NCBI RefSeq assembly: GCF_021311115.1
Contig: NZ_JAJTNP010000001.1
Span: 1 to 64,000, forward strand
Direction: 5' to 3'
Length of the DNA stretch: 64,000 nucleotides
Source of the DNA: Chryseobacterium gwangjuense
GTDB lineage: Bacteria; Bacteroidota; Bacteroidia; Flavobacteriales; Weeksellaceae
Part shown: positions 26,605 through 34,251 of the stretch, one piece after another
Position numbering within the stretch: position 1 is the first letter of the stretch
Layout of the letters: every line of letters starts with the position of its first letter
Made by a program: the position numbers and the translations under genes
Notes under the pieces: generated by a model
Seen by the model: the letters and a program-made list of their open reading frames with translations, nothing else
What the model was told of the DNA's origin: nothing
Databases searched by the model: none

Positions 26605-27459
26605 ATGAAAAGATTCGACATTTTTAAGAGATACTTAGGGCAGCAGATTTACACGGCGAAAGAAGAACATGATTGGGAAACTTACGGAGAGATAAAAGAA
26701 GGGGTAATTTTTAAAGGATTCAATCTTTGGATTTTGGGGTTTGCTATGATTATAGCCTGTATTGGACTTACCACCAACTCGATAAGTGCAGTTATTGGAG
26801 CCATGCTGATTTCTCCTTTAATGGGACCCGTGATCGGATTTGCTTTTGGACTGGCCATTAATGACAGAAATCTTAGAATTGAAGGAGCCCGAAACTGGGT
26901 TAAAATGACGATAGTCAGTTTAGCTTCGGCAACCTTATTTTTTATAATTAATCCTTTCGATCATTCTACAGAATTGCTGGAAGCTTTTCAAAAAGCATCA
27001 ATCTTTGATATTTTTTTGGCTTTTTTTGGTGGATTAGCAGGTTTTATAGGGATTGTAAAAAAAGAAGGGGTAAAAATCATTGCAGGTGTTGCTATTGCTA
27101 CAGCTTGTATGCCGCCACTTTGTACGGCAGCTTACGGAATCGCCCAGCTTGATTTTACCTATTTTATAGGTGGATTTTACTTTTATTTTATCAACTGCCT
27201 TTTTATTGGCTGGGCAACTTTTTTGCTGTCAAGGTATTTTAAATTTGAATCTATTACTAAAGAAAGAGAGAAACGATCTCTGAAGAATGTAATTTTATGG
27301 GATTTGCTTTTGGTGGTCATGTTGGTTCCGGGAATATGGATTGGATATCAGAAATGGAAAACTGAAGAAGATTCTTTGCCGCAGCTTACAGATTCAGAAA
27401 AAATTCAAGCATTGGAAAAACGAATAGAAAGTTTGGAACGCAATGTCAAACAAAATTAA
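26605..27459 (+). CDS. DUF389 family membrane protein (TIGR00341-like)
   Basis: The 284-residue protein has about five to six membrane helices and the DUF389 core TTNSISAVIGAMLISPLMGP, then GFAFGLAINDRNL, and IAGVAIATACMPPLCTAAYG. A cytoplasmic coiled-coil C-terminus (QALEKRIESLERNVKQ) follows. Function is unknown. It lies between the porin and the KdpD-like sensor, suggesting a link with ion homeostasis. A possible KdpD start at 27443 would overlap its end. Confidence 0.88.
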   Translation: MKRFDIFKRYLGQQIYTAKEEHDWETYGEIKEGVIFKGFNLWILGFAMIIACIGLTTNSISAVIGAMLISPLMGPVIGFAFGLAINDRNLRIEGARNWVKMTIVSLASATLFFIINPFDHSTELLEAFQKASIFDIFLAFFGGLAGFIGIVKKEGVKIIAGVAIATACMPPLCTAAYGIAQLDFTYFIGGFYFYFINCLFIGWATFLLSRYFKFESITKEREKRSLKNVILWDLLLVVMLVPGIWIGYQKWKTEEDSLPQLTDSEKIQALEKRIESLERNVKQN

Positions 27460-27484
27460 ACTTAAAACAATAAAAAAATACAAT

Positions 27485-28609
27485 ATGTCGGAAGGCGGAA
27501 ATTCTGCGGAGGACTTCCTTACTCTTATTAAAAATTCAAGAAGAGGGAAGTTTAAAGTCTATATAGGAATGAGTGCAGGTGTGGGAAAAACGTACCGTAT
27601 GCTGCAGGAAGCTCACGCCCTTTTAGAAAACGGAATTGATGTAAAAATCGGCTATATTGAAACTCACAATCGTAAAGAAACCCATGCTTTATTGGAGGGT
27701 TTACCGATTATTCCCCGAAGAAAGCTTTTCTACAAGGGAAAAGAACTGGAGGAATTGGATGTTCAGGCGGTGTTGAATCTCCGTCCGGAAGTGGTGATTG
27801 TTGATGAATTGGCTCATACCAATATTGAAGGCAGCAAAAATGAAAAACGTTGGCAGGATGTAATGGAAATTCTGGATTCTGGAATTAATGTGATTTCAGC
27901 GGTGAATATTCAGCATATTGAAAGCTTAAATGAAGAAGTAAAAAATATTACCGATATCGAAGTAAAAGAGAGAGTTCCGGATTCTATGCTTTCGCAGGCA
28001 GATGAGGTTGTGAATATTGATTTAACTGCTGAAGAACTTATCAATCGATTAAAAGCAGGGAAAATTTATGACCAGACGAAAATCAACGCTGCACTCAATA
28101 ATTTCTTTAAATCTGAAAGTATTTTACAGCTCCGCGAGCTGGCTTTAAAAGAAGTGGCATCACAGGTTACAAGAAAAGTAGAATCGGAAGTCACTACTCA
28201 TAAAGTTATGAAAAAAGAGAGGTTTTTAGCATGCATCAGTTCCAATGAGAAAACGGCTAAAAATGTGATCAGAAAAACAGCGAGATTGGCTAATTATTAC
28301 AATAGTCAGTGGTATCTTCTGTATGTGCAGATTCCCAGAGAAAGTTCAGACAAAATAGCTTTGGACAAGCAGCGTCATCTGATTAATAATTTTAAATTAG
28401 CAACAGAATTAGGAGCAGAAATTATAAAAGTAGAAAATGCAAATGTGGCACATACGATTATGGAACAATGTGAAGAACGGAAAATTACAACGGTTTGTAT
28501 CGGAAAACCTCATTTGAATTTATGGAAAATCATTCTGGCAACGGATACTTTTAATTCTTTATTGAATAAACTGTCACAGGAGAATATAGATTTGGTTATA
28601 TTAAGTTGA
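27485..28609 (+). CDS. kdpD: KdpD-like sensor protein without kinase (KdpD N-terminal and USP domains)
   Basis: The 374-residue soluble protein has the KdpD N-terminal domain, with a P-loop (YIGMSAGVGKTYRMLQEAHA), the segments KIGYIETHNRKETHALLEGL and VIVDELAHTN, and a C-terminal universal-stress-like domain. The membrane segments and histidine kinase of full-length KdpD are absent and encoded separately at 29027, the usual Bacteroidota layout. The ATG at 27485 (MSEGGNSAEDF) is preferred; a start at 27443 would overlap DUF389 by 17 bases and add a Lys-rich tail. Confidence 0.9.
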   Translation: MSEGGNSAEDFLTLIKNSRRGKFKVYIGMSAGVGKTYRMLQEAHALLENGIDVKIGYIETHNRKETHALLEGLPIIPRRKLFYKGKELEELDVQAVLNLRPEVVIVDELAHTNIEGSKNEKRWQDVMEILDSGINVISAVNIQHIESLNEEVKNITDIEVKERVPDSMLSQADEVVNIDLTAEELINRLKAGKIYDQTKINAALNNFFKSESILQLRELALKEVASQVTRKVESEVTTHKVMKKERFLACISSNEKTAKNVIRKTARLANYYNSQWYLLYVQIPRESSDKIALDKQRHLINNFKLATELGAEIIKVENANVAHTIMEQCEERKITTVCIGKPHLNLWKIILATDTFNSLLNKLSQENIDLVILS

Positions 28610-28640
28610 AAATTTAAAATTGAAAGATGAAAAATCAAAA
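28606..28640 (+). repeat. Heptad array across the kdpD stop and the start of a four-helix-bundle pseudogene
   Basis: Five uninterrupted heptads are TTGAAAA, TTTAAAA, TTGAAAG, ATGAAAA, ATCAAAA. The kdpD stop codon lies in the first unit and the ATG of the pseudogene starts the fourth. This is a second sequence type (TTGAAAA) of the 7-base arrays seen near kdpB. Confidence 0.65.
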
Positions 28641-28989
28641 TATTTTAAAGGATAAATCTTATATTTTTGCCATAAGAATAGTTAAATTCTATAAATTCCT
28701 GAAAGAAGAGAAAAAAGAATTTATCCTTTCGAAGCAGGTTTTAAGAAGCGGAACTTCTGTAGGTGCAATGGTGGAAGAAGCGCTGCAAGGAGAAAGTAAA
28801 ATGGATTTTATTCATAAACTTTCAATCGCAAATAAATAAGCCAACGAGACACGATATTGGATAAGGTTGTTAAAAGATACTGATTTTATAGATGAGAAAT
28901 TATCACAATCTCTCATTCATGATTTAGAAGAAGTGATAAGACTTTTAGTTTCAATAATTAAAACAACTAAAAACTTCGTTACAAAATAA
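28627..28989 (+). pseudogene. Four-helix bundle protein gene broken by one in-frame stop codon
   Basis: One continuous frame of 121 codons encodes a typical four-helix bundle/IVS-family protein (QVLRSGTSVGAMVEEALQGE, MDFIHKLSIANK). TAA at 28837-28839 interrupts it, and the frame then continues as ANETRYWIRLLKDTDFIDEK to the natural stop at 28987-28989. The family motif at this point is usually IANKEANETRYW, so TAA probably replaces GAA by a single change. The rest looks undecayed, which suggests a recent mutation. It sits between kdpD and the histidine kinase, flanked by 7-base repeat arrays. Confidence 0.85.
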
Positions 28990-29016
28990 TTTCAATTTTT
29001 AATTTACATCTATCAA
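28989..29016 (-). repeat. Heptad array downstream of the four-helix-bundle pseudogene
   Basis: On the minus strand, in descending coordinate order, four heptads are TTGATAG, ATGTAAA, TTAAAAA and TTGAAAT. They begin at the pseudogene stop codon and face the array at 28606-28640, so the gene is bracketed by inverted arrays. Confidence 0.6.
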
Positions 29017-29026
29017 TTTACTTCAA

Positions 29027-30772
29027 GTGAAAATTAAAACAAAACTTAATATTGGTGTAGGCCTTTTGTTCATCATGATTATTGTGCTTTCGGTGTTGGG
29101 AGCATGGTACATCAACTTATTGAAAAAAGACACCAATAATATTTTGAAGGCTAACTACAATACCCTTCAATATTCCCGTAATATGCTATTAGCGCTGGAA
29201 GAAATAAATTCTGATCCTTTGGCATTTAATGTTTTTGAAAAACAGTTAGAAAAACAGAGAGATAATGTAACAGAGCCGGGAGAAAAAGAAGCAACTGATA
29301 ATATAGTAATTCATTTCCAGGCATTGAAAAAAAAACCGGAAAATACTGCTCTTCAATATTCTATCAGAAAAGATATTGCAGAATTGATGCAGCTTAATAT
29401 GAGTGCTATTGAGCATAAAAGCAGTGTCGCAGATGCCACGGCAAAAAATGCAATTGCGGCAATTTCGGGAACCGGAATGCTTTGTTTCTTAATTGCCTTT
29501 ATTCTCATGGTGAATCTGCCCTCCAATATTGCCAATCCCATCAAAAGTCTTACGGAAAGTATTAAACAGATTGCTAATCAAAACTATAAAGAACGAGTAC
29601 ATTTTGAAAGTAGGAGCGAATTTGGAGAGCTGGCAAAATCTTTCAATACAATGGCAGAAAAGCTTCATGAGTATTCTGAAAGCAAATTGGATAAAATTAT
29701 TCAGGGAAAACGACGTATAGAAACTCTTATCGACAATATGCACGATCCGGTTATCGGAATTGACGAAAATAAGAAAGTATTGTTTGTGAACGATGAAGCC
29801 TTAAAAATAACGGGGCTGAAAAAAGAAAACTTCATAGGGAAATTAATTCAGGATGTAGCCGTAACCAATGATCTGATCAGAGATATTATCAAAGAGATGA
29901 TTCAGCCGGAATTTGCAAACACAGCGAAAGAATCTATGAAGATCTATGCTGACGGAAAAGAAAGCTATTTTGACAAAGAGATTGTTGACATCAATATCAT
30001 TCCTACAGGTGAAGAGCAGAGCCGTTTTATCGGTCAGGTAATCATGCTTAGAAATATTACGCCTTTTAAAGAATTAGATTTAGCAAAGACCAACTTTTTA
30101 GGTACCGTGTCTCATGAGTTTAAAACACCTATTTCTTCGATTCAGATGGGATTGCAGTTGTTGGAGAATGAGCGAATCGGAAATTTAAATGATGAGCAAA
30201 AAAATCTGGTACACGGTATTAAAGAAGACTCGGATAGGCTCCTGAAAATTACAGGAGAATTATTAAATATCACTCAGGTTGAAAGCGGTTTGCTACAATT
30301 AAATATAAAATCTTCAGATATTCGGGATATTATAAAGTATGCTGTAGATGCCAATAAATCTGCGGCAGAACAAAAACAAATTCAGTTCAAAATAAACATA
30401 GAAGAGGATCTTACCACTGTTTTGGCAGATCATGAGAAAACATCCTGGGTTATTAATAATCTTCTATCAAATGCTATTCGTTATTCTTATGAAAATTCGG
30501 AAATTGATATTTCTGTAAAAAAAGAAGGCGATAAAATAAAGTTTTCGGTAACTGATTTTGGGAAAGGAATAGAAGAAAAATATCTGAATAAAGTTTTTGA
30601 TCGTTACTTCAAAATTCCCGGTTCAAAAAAAGAAGGAACGGGATTGGGATTAAGCATAAGCAAAGAATTTATCGAAGCTCAAGGTGGGCATCTTTATGTA
30701 ACCAGCGATTTTGGAGCAGGAAGTACTTTTTCTTTTTTATTGCAAGAAAATGAAACAAGTGGAAATGTGTAA
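29027..30772 (+). CDS. Membrane sensor histidine kinase of the kdp locus
   Basis: The 581-residue kinase has two membrane helices (about residues 7-30 and 146-166), a HAMP domain (NPIKSLTESIKQIANQNYKE), and a PAS domain (IETLIDNMHDPVIGIDENKK). HisKA carries the phosphorylated His in FLGTVSHEFKTPISS, and HATPase_c carries the N box (WVINNLLSNAIRYS) and G boxes (DFGKGIEEKYL, GTGLGLSISKEF). The start is GTG at 29027. It likely pairs with KdpD and the sigma-54 regulator at 18160; no separate regulator gene follows. Confidence 0.92.
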   Translation: MKIKTKLNIGVGLLFIMIIVLSVLGAWYINLLKKDTNNILKANYNTLQYSRNMLLALEEINSDPLAFNVFEKQLEKQRDNVTEPGEKEATDNIVIHFQALKKKPENTALQYSIRKDIAELMQLNMSAIEHKSSVADATAKNAIAAISGTGMLCFLIAFILMVNLPSNIANPIKSLTESIKQIANQNYKERVHFESRSEFGELAKSFNTMAEKLHEYSESKLDKIIQGKRRIETLIDNMHDPVIGIDENKKVLFVNDEALKITGLKKENFIGKLIQDVAVTNDLIRDIIKEMIQPEFANTAKESMKIYADGKESYFDKEIVDINIIPTGEEQSRFIGQVIMLRNITPFKELDLAKTNFLGTVSHEFKTPISSIQMGLQLLENERIGNLNDEQKNLVHGIKEDSDRLLKITGELLNITQVESGLLQLNIKSSDIRDIIKYAVDANKSAAEQKQIQFKINIEEDLTTVLADHEKTSWVINNLLSNAIRYSYENSEIDISVKKEGDKIKFSVTDFGKGIEEKYLNKVFDRYFKIPGSKKEGTGLGLSISKEFIEAQGGHLYVTSDFGAGSTFSFLLQENETSGNV

Positions 30773-30791
30773 AATGAAAACCATTAATAAT

Positions 30792-30843
30792 ATCAAAAAT
30801 CACTTTTAAAGTCCGATCATAGACCAGTAAAGTGATTTTTGAT
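30792..30843. terminator. Bidirectional terminator between convergent kinase genes
   Basis: ATCAAAAATCACTTT at 30792-30806 and AAAGTGATTTTTGAT at 30829-30843 form a perfect 15-base stem. It lies between the end of the histidine kinase (plus) and the end of aspartate kinase (minus) and can serve both. Confidence 0.85.
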
Positions 30844-30867
30844 AAAATATTTATAAGATCAAATAGT

Positions 30868-32187
30868 TTAAAATAATCTGTTGTGTAACGATCTTAACCC
30901 CTCAATTTTGTAAATTGAAGGAACCAATAAGGAAATATTATTTTCGCTTCCTCCGTAAGAGATCATTCTGATAGGGATATGTTTTACAGCGTCCGAAACC
31001 ACACTGGCATATCCGTGATTGCTTTTTCTGAAATCCCCAACAATGCAGATGATGGATTGATCATTATCGATTTCAACCGTTGAAAATAATTCTAATTCTT
31101 TTACGATCTCAGAAAGAGAATCGGTCTCATCAATGGTAAGCGAAACGGCTACTTCAGAGGTAGTAATCATATCAATAGGAGTTTTGAAACGCTCAAAAAT
31201 TTCAAAAACCTTTCTCAAAAAACCATAAGCCATCAACATTCGGGAAGATTGGATACGAATGGCAGTAATGCCGTCTTTAGCAGCGATGGCTACAATCTGA
31301 TTTTGATTAGTGCTTTCTCCTGAAATCAGTGTACCCTGTGCATTAGGGTTCATTGTATCTAATAATCGTACAGGAACATTATATTTTCTTGCCGGGAAAA
31401 CACTTTGAGGATGTAGAATTTTTGCTCCAAAATAGGAAAGCTCGGCTGCTTCATCAAAATTAAGTTTGGCAATGGATTTGGTATTTGATACATATCTCGG
31501 ATCATTATTATGAAACCCATCAATGTCTGTCCAGATCTGAACCTCTTCAACTTGTAGAGCTGCACCTACTAATGAAGCCGTATAATCCGAACCTCCTCTT
31601 CTTAAGTTATCAATTTCTCCCTGAGCATTTTTGCAGATATATCCTTGGGTGATAAATAGTTTTTCCTCCGGATGTTTTGAGATTTCCAGGCTTAAATGCT
31701 CTCGAATATATTCGATGTCGGGTTCATTGTTTTCATCGATTAGCATGAAGTCCAGAGCCGGTAATAATACAGAAGGAACTTCAATTTCTTTTAAATGTAA
31801 ATGAAATAGGGTAGTAGAGATGATCTCCCCTTGAGCCAGGATGATTCGTTCAGCAGCTAAGGTGAAATTCTTATTCTTAAATTGGTAGAACAGATCAAAT
31901 ATTTTATCAATAAACGCTGTTGCTTCTACAATCCCTTCCTCTGTCTTAAATAATTGATGGATAAATTTTTTATAGTTTCCGTAAAGCATATCAATGTGTG
32001 CATACGCAGCTTGAATGTCCTTTTTTGCATATAATGCTGACAAGGTTACCAGATCATTGGTAGTTCCTGATACAGCGGATAAGACAACCAAATGTCTGTC
32101 TGCTTTCTGAGAGCTAATAATAGGTAATAACTGTTCAATTCTTTCCGGGCTTCCTACCGAAGTTCCTCCAAATTTTAAAACTTTCAT
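30868..32187 (-). CDS. lysC: Aspartate kinase (monofunctional)
   Basis: The 439-residue enzyme phosphorylates aspartate at the start of lysine, threonine, methionine and diaminopimelate synthesis. It starts with the substrate motif MKVLKFGGTSVGSPERI, has the nucleotide/aspartate segment LRRGGSDYTASLVGAALQVE and WTDIDGFHNNDPRYV, and ends with two ACT domains for amino acid feedback. The ATG at 32187 is chosen because the family begins MKVLKFGG; an in-frame extension would run through the terminator hairpin. There is no homoserine dehydrogenase domain. The leader suggests control by lysine. The symbol is by analogy with single lysine-sensitive enzymes. Confidence 0.92.
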   Translation of the reverse strand: MKVLKFGGTSVGSPERIEQLLPIISSQKADRHLVVLSAVSGTTNDLVTLSALYAKKDIQAAYAHIDMLYGNYKKFIHQLFKTEEGIVEATAFIDKIFDLFYQFKNKNFTLAAERIILAQGEIISTTLFHLHLKEIEVPSVLLPALDFMLIDENNEPDIEYIREHLSLEISKHPEEKLFITQGYICKNAQGEIDNLRRGGSDYTASLVGAALQVEEVQIWTDIDGFHNNDPRYVSNTKSIAKLNFDEAAELSYFGAKILHPQSVFPARKYNVPVRLLDTMNPNAQGTLISGESTNQNQIVAIAAKDGITAIRIQSSRMLMAYGFLRKVFEIFERFKTPIDMITTSEVAVSLTIDETDSLSEIVKELELFSTVEIDNDQSIICIVGDFRKSNHGYASVVSDAVKHIPIRMISYGGSENNISLLVPSIYKIEGLRSLHNRLF

Positions 32188-32220
32188 AAATAGATTAAAA
32201 ATATTATAATTATTAAAACA

Positions 32221-32251
32221 AAAAAAAAGAGCTTGTCGTGATGACAAGCTC
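32221..32251 (-). terminator. Attenuator terminator in the aspartate kinase leader
   Basis: On the minus strand GAGCTTGTC (32251-32243) pairs with GACAAGCTC (32237-32229) through a 5-base loop. At least eight T follow, ending about 34 bases before the aspartate kinase ATG. A strong intrinsic terminator between a promoter and its gene implies regulated read-through. Confidence 0.85.
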
Positions 32252-32286
32252 CTGATGTATCTGGTTTCTAACCAAAGGAAAATGAC

Positions 32287-32343
32287 TCACGACGTTCGAC
32301 GTAAGTACTGTTTCTTTCCTTTTTTTAAGTTAGATAAAATCAT
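32287..32343 (-). CDS. Lysine-rich leader peptide of aspartate kinase (attenuator)
   Basis: An 18-codon frame encodes MILSNLKKGKKQYLRRTS and ends 36 bases before the terminator hairpin. Four of five consecutive codons from position 7 to 11 are lysine. Ribosome stalling at these codons under lysine shortage could favour an antitermination fold. Two small hairpins lie between the Lys codons and the terminator: ACTTACG with CGTGAGT (32306-32285) and TGGTT-aga-AACCA (32274-32262). A promoter element lies just upstream. The layout matches amino acid attenuators; function is inferred. Confidence 0.6.
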   Translation of the reverse strand: MILSNLKKGKKQYLRRTS

Positions 32344-32360
32344 TTCTTTTTTTTGCTGGG

Positions 32361-32368
32361 CAAATATA
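32361..32368 (-). promoter_or_regulatory. Bacteroidota -7 promoter element TATATTTG for the aspartate kinase leader
   Basis: An exact TAnnTTTG match on the minus strand lies 17 bases before the leader peptide ATG. It puts the transcription start upstream of the leader, as attenuation requires. Confidence 0.6.
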
Positions 32369-32586
32369 GAAAATAAAATGGAATAATTTAATAAAATTTA
32401 TGATTTCGATATTTTTTAATGAATTGCATATGATCTATATTAATTTACAATATTGACTGCTAAAGAAATAACTAATTCTACTAAAAGTATCAAGGTTGTA
32501 TTTTATTTTACGATTTGTAAACCCATTATTGCTTTGAAAACTGATATCAATAAAAAGGATAATGAGAGTGAGTTTGAATCATAGAA

Positions 32587-32698
32587 GGTTGTAATTTTAT
32601 TAAATGAGTATTGTTCATGATATAAAAAATAACCTCTCTATTTTCATGAACTTACAACCCATTCTTCACTTTTAAGAGAGAAATTTGGGAGGTTTTTT
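32587..32698 (+). other. Structured intergenic segment, possible small RNA ending in a terminator
   Basis: Nested inverted repeats fill this stretch: GGTTGTAA (32587-32594) with TTACAACC (32652-32659), GTTCATGA (32613-32620) with TCATGAAC (32644-32651), and AACCTC (32631-32636) with GAGGTT (32689-32694), the last followed by a T run. The pairings partly exclude one another. No open reading frame of note is present in the roughly 500-base gap around it. The stretch ends before the promoter of the next gene. Confidence 0.4.
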
Positions 32699-32784
32699 AG
32701 GCTCAAAACTCACGAAAAAGTGATGAAATTTCTCTTGGAAACCCTTATGAATACTAAAAAAGTTAAGGTTTTATTAAAATAAAA

Positions 32785-32813
32785 TTGCTAAATCATAAAT
32801 TTTGTTAATTTTG
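32785..32813 (+). promoter_or_regulatory. Promoter TTG-N18-TAATTTTG of the T9SS/RHS locus
   Basis: A TTG at 32785-32787 and an exact TAnnTTTG element at 32806-32813 are 18 bases apart, close to the Bacteroidota consensus. The ATG follows 37 bases downstream at 32851. Confidence 0.6.
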
Positions 32814-32850
32814 CACTTATTTAAAAATTAACGACCAACTTTATTACAAT

Positions 32851-34227
32851 ATGAATGTTAAATCTACTCGTTTTATCTATTTGTCGATATTTTTAGCCGG
32901 TTCCTTTTCTTTACAGGGCCAGATTAAAAATCAGAATAACAAGGTTTGGAAAAAATCAGATATAGAAGCATCCCGCGATAGTGCAAAATGCAATAAAGAA
33001 AGCCTCCTGAATTTTCACTGTAACATTCGAAACCATTTGAAGCAGCCTGTAAAATATTCCAAAAATGCGGCGCAAACACTCATTGTGGTTCACAATTCTG
33101 TTGAAGAAGAAAATATTTGGAATAACAAGGATATCATAGCTGAGCTAAGCAATCATTCTTATAAAAGAAGTAAAAGCAGTGAGCTCATCACCCTTAAGAA
33201 AAAACCGAGTATTATTTCTTATGTAAGCCCTAAACAACGTTCTAATAAAGACAGCCTTAATATACAAGTTCAGGATAAAAATCTATATGAAGTTTTTTTT
33301 GCCCCTCAAAAGCTTAAAAAAACGGAGTTGGAAAAACTGCACTCTTATCTTTCTATAAAGTATGGAATATCTTTAGAAAAATCAAAGTATTTCAACAGCA
33401 GCGGAGAGGTAATCTGGGATCCTGAAAAACATAAAGAATTCAAAAAAAGGCCTACAGGTATTGGAAGAGATGATGCTAATGAATTGTATCAGAAACAATC
33501 CAGCAATCAGGAAGATAGAACGGTCGCCATAGGAAGGAATAAGATATTCAGAACCAATTTTGACAACTCTTCATCCTTGGATAACAATACTTTCGCTATT
33601 TGGTCAGACGATGACAATCCTTTGGATTTTGAAATAAAAGAAAACCTGAAGCAGCTGAAAAGAAATTGGGAAATCAGCTTTATAGGTAAAGGTATCCCTA
33701 AGACCGGTTATGCAGTACAGATTAGTAAAAAAATAATCAATCCTGAAGAATTGAGACTCAATTATTGGATGCTAATTAAAAATGAAGACGGAACTTACCA
33801 AAAAATTGCAGGAAAGGCTAAAGGAGATGTGGTAGAATATTCAGGGGTTTCATTTTCTGATGAAAAAGATACTGCAGTGTTTACTTTTGCGACCAATAAC
33901 ACAGATATAAGACAACCCGATAAAAGTAATCAGGATAAAGAGGAAACCCCGAAACGTACACGAGGTGCGGGAGAGGGCACATCGGATCTGCAGTATTTGC
34001 TGTATCCTAATCCTGTAAAAATGAATGATTATTTTACGGTAAAATTCCCTGCCACAAAAGATTTGGAAATAACCCTGTATGATGGTGGAGGAAGAAAGAT
34101 TACCTCTGAAAAAATAGCACCTGATACTACTGAATATCATAATAAACTTAATGTACAAGGAGTATATCTGATTGTTCTTACTCAAAATAAAACCTTAATC
34201 AAAGCATTTAAACTGATTGTTGATTAA
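32851..34227 (+). CDS. T9SS type A sorting domain surface protein preceding the RHS gene
   Basis: The 458-residue protein has a signal peptide (FIYLSIFLAGSFSLQGQ). A middle region includes ELEKLHSYLSIKYGISL, VIWDPEKHKEFKKRPTGIGR and DDANELYQKQS, typical of large flavobacterial surface proteins (I recall the region as DUF8202). A T9SS type A C-terminal domain (LQYLLYPNPVKMNDYFTVKF ... GVYLIVLTQNKTLIKAFKLI) closes it. The T9SS domain directs transport across the outer membrane. It ends 24 bases before the giant RHS gene, so they form one transcript. Its role with the RHS protein is unknown. Confidence 0.82.
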   Translation: MNVKSTRFIYLSIFLAGSFSLQGQIKNQNNKVWKKSDIEASRDSAKCNKESLLNFHCNIRNHLKQPVKYSKNAAQTLIVVHNSVEEENIWNNKDIIAELSNHSYKRSKSSELITLKKKPSIISYVSPKQRSNKDSLNIQVQDKNLYEVFFAPQKLKKTELEKLHSYLSIKYGISLEKSKYFNSSGEVIWDPEKHKEFKKRPTGIGRDDANELYQKQSSNQEDRTVAIGRNKIFRTNFDNSSSLDNNTFAIWSDDDNPLDFEIKENLKQLKRNWEISFIGKGIPKTGYAVQISKKIINPEELRLNYWMLIKNEDGTYQKIAGKAKGDVVEYSGVSFSDEKDTAVFTFATNNTDIRQPDKSNQDKEETPKRTRGAGEGTSDLQYLLYPNPVKMNDYFTVKFPATKDLEITLYDGGGRKITSEKIAPDTTEYHNKLNVQGVYLIVLTQNKTLIKAFKLIVD

Positions 34228-34251
34228 TAAAAAAAACTATTTTCCATTTTT

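Noticed and set aside
32188..32247. N-terminal extension of aspartate kinase (MSSRQALFFCF...)
   Set aside because: The extension would start inside the attenuator terminator, and the family begins at MKVLKFGG.
32188..32360. Lysine riboswitch (L box) upstream of aspartate kinase
   Set aside because: The leader is too short and lacks the multi-helix L-box core; a leader peptide with Lys codons explains it better.
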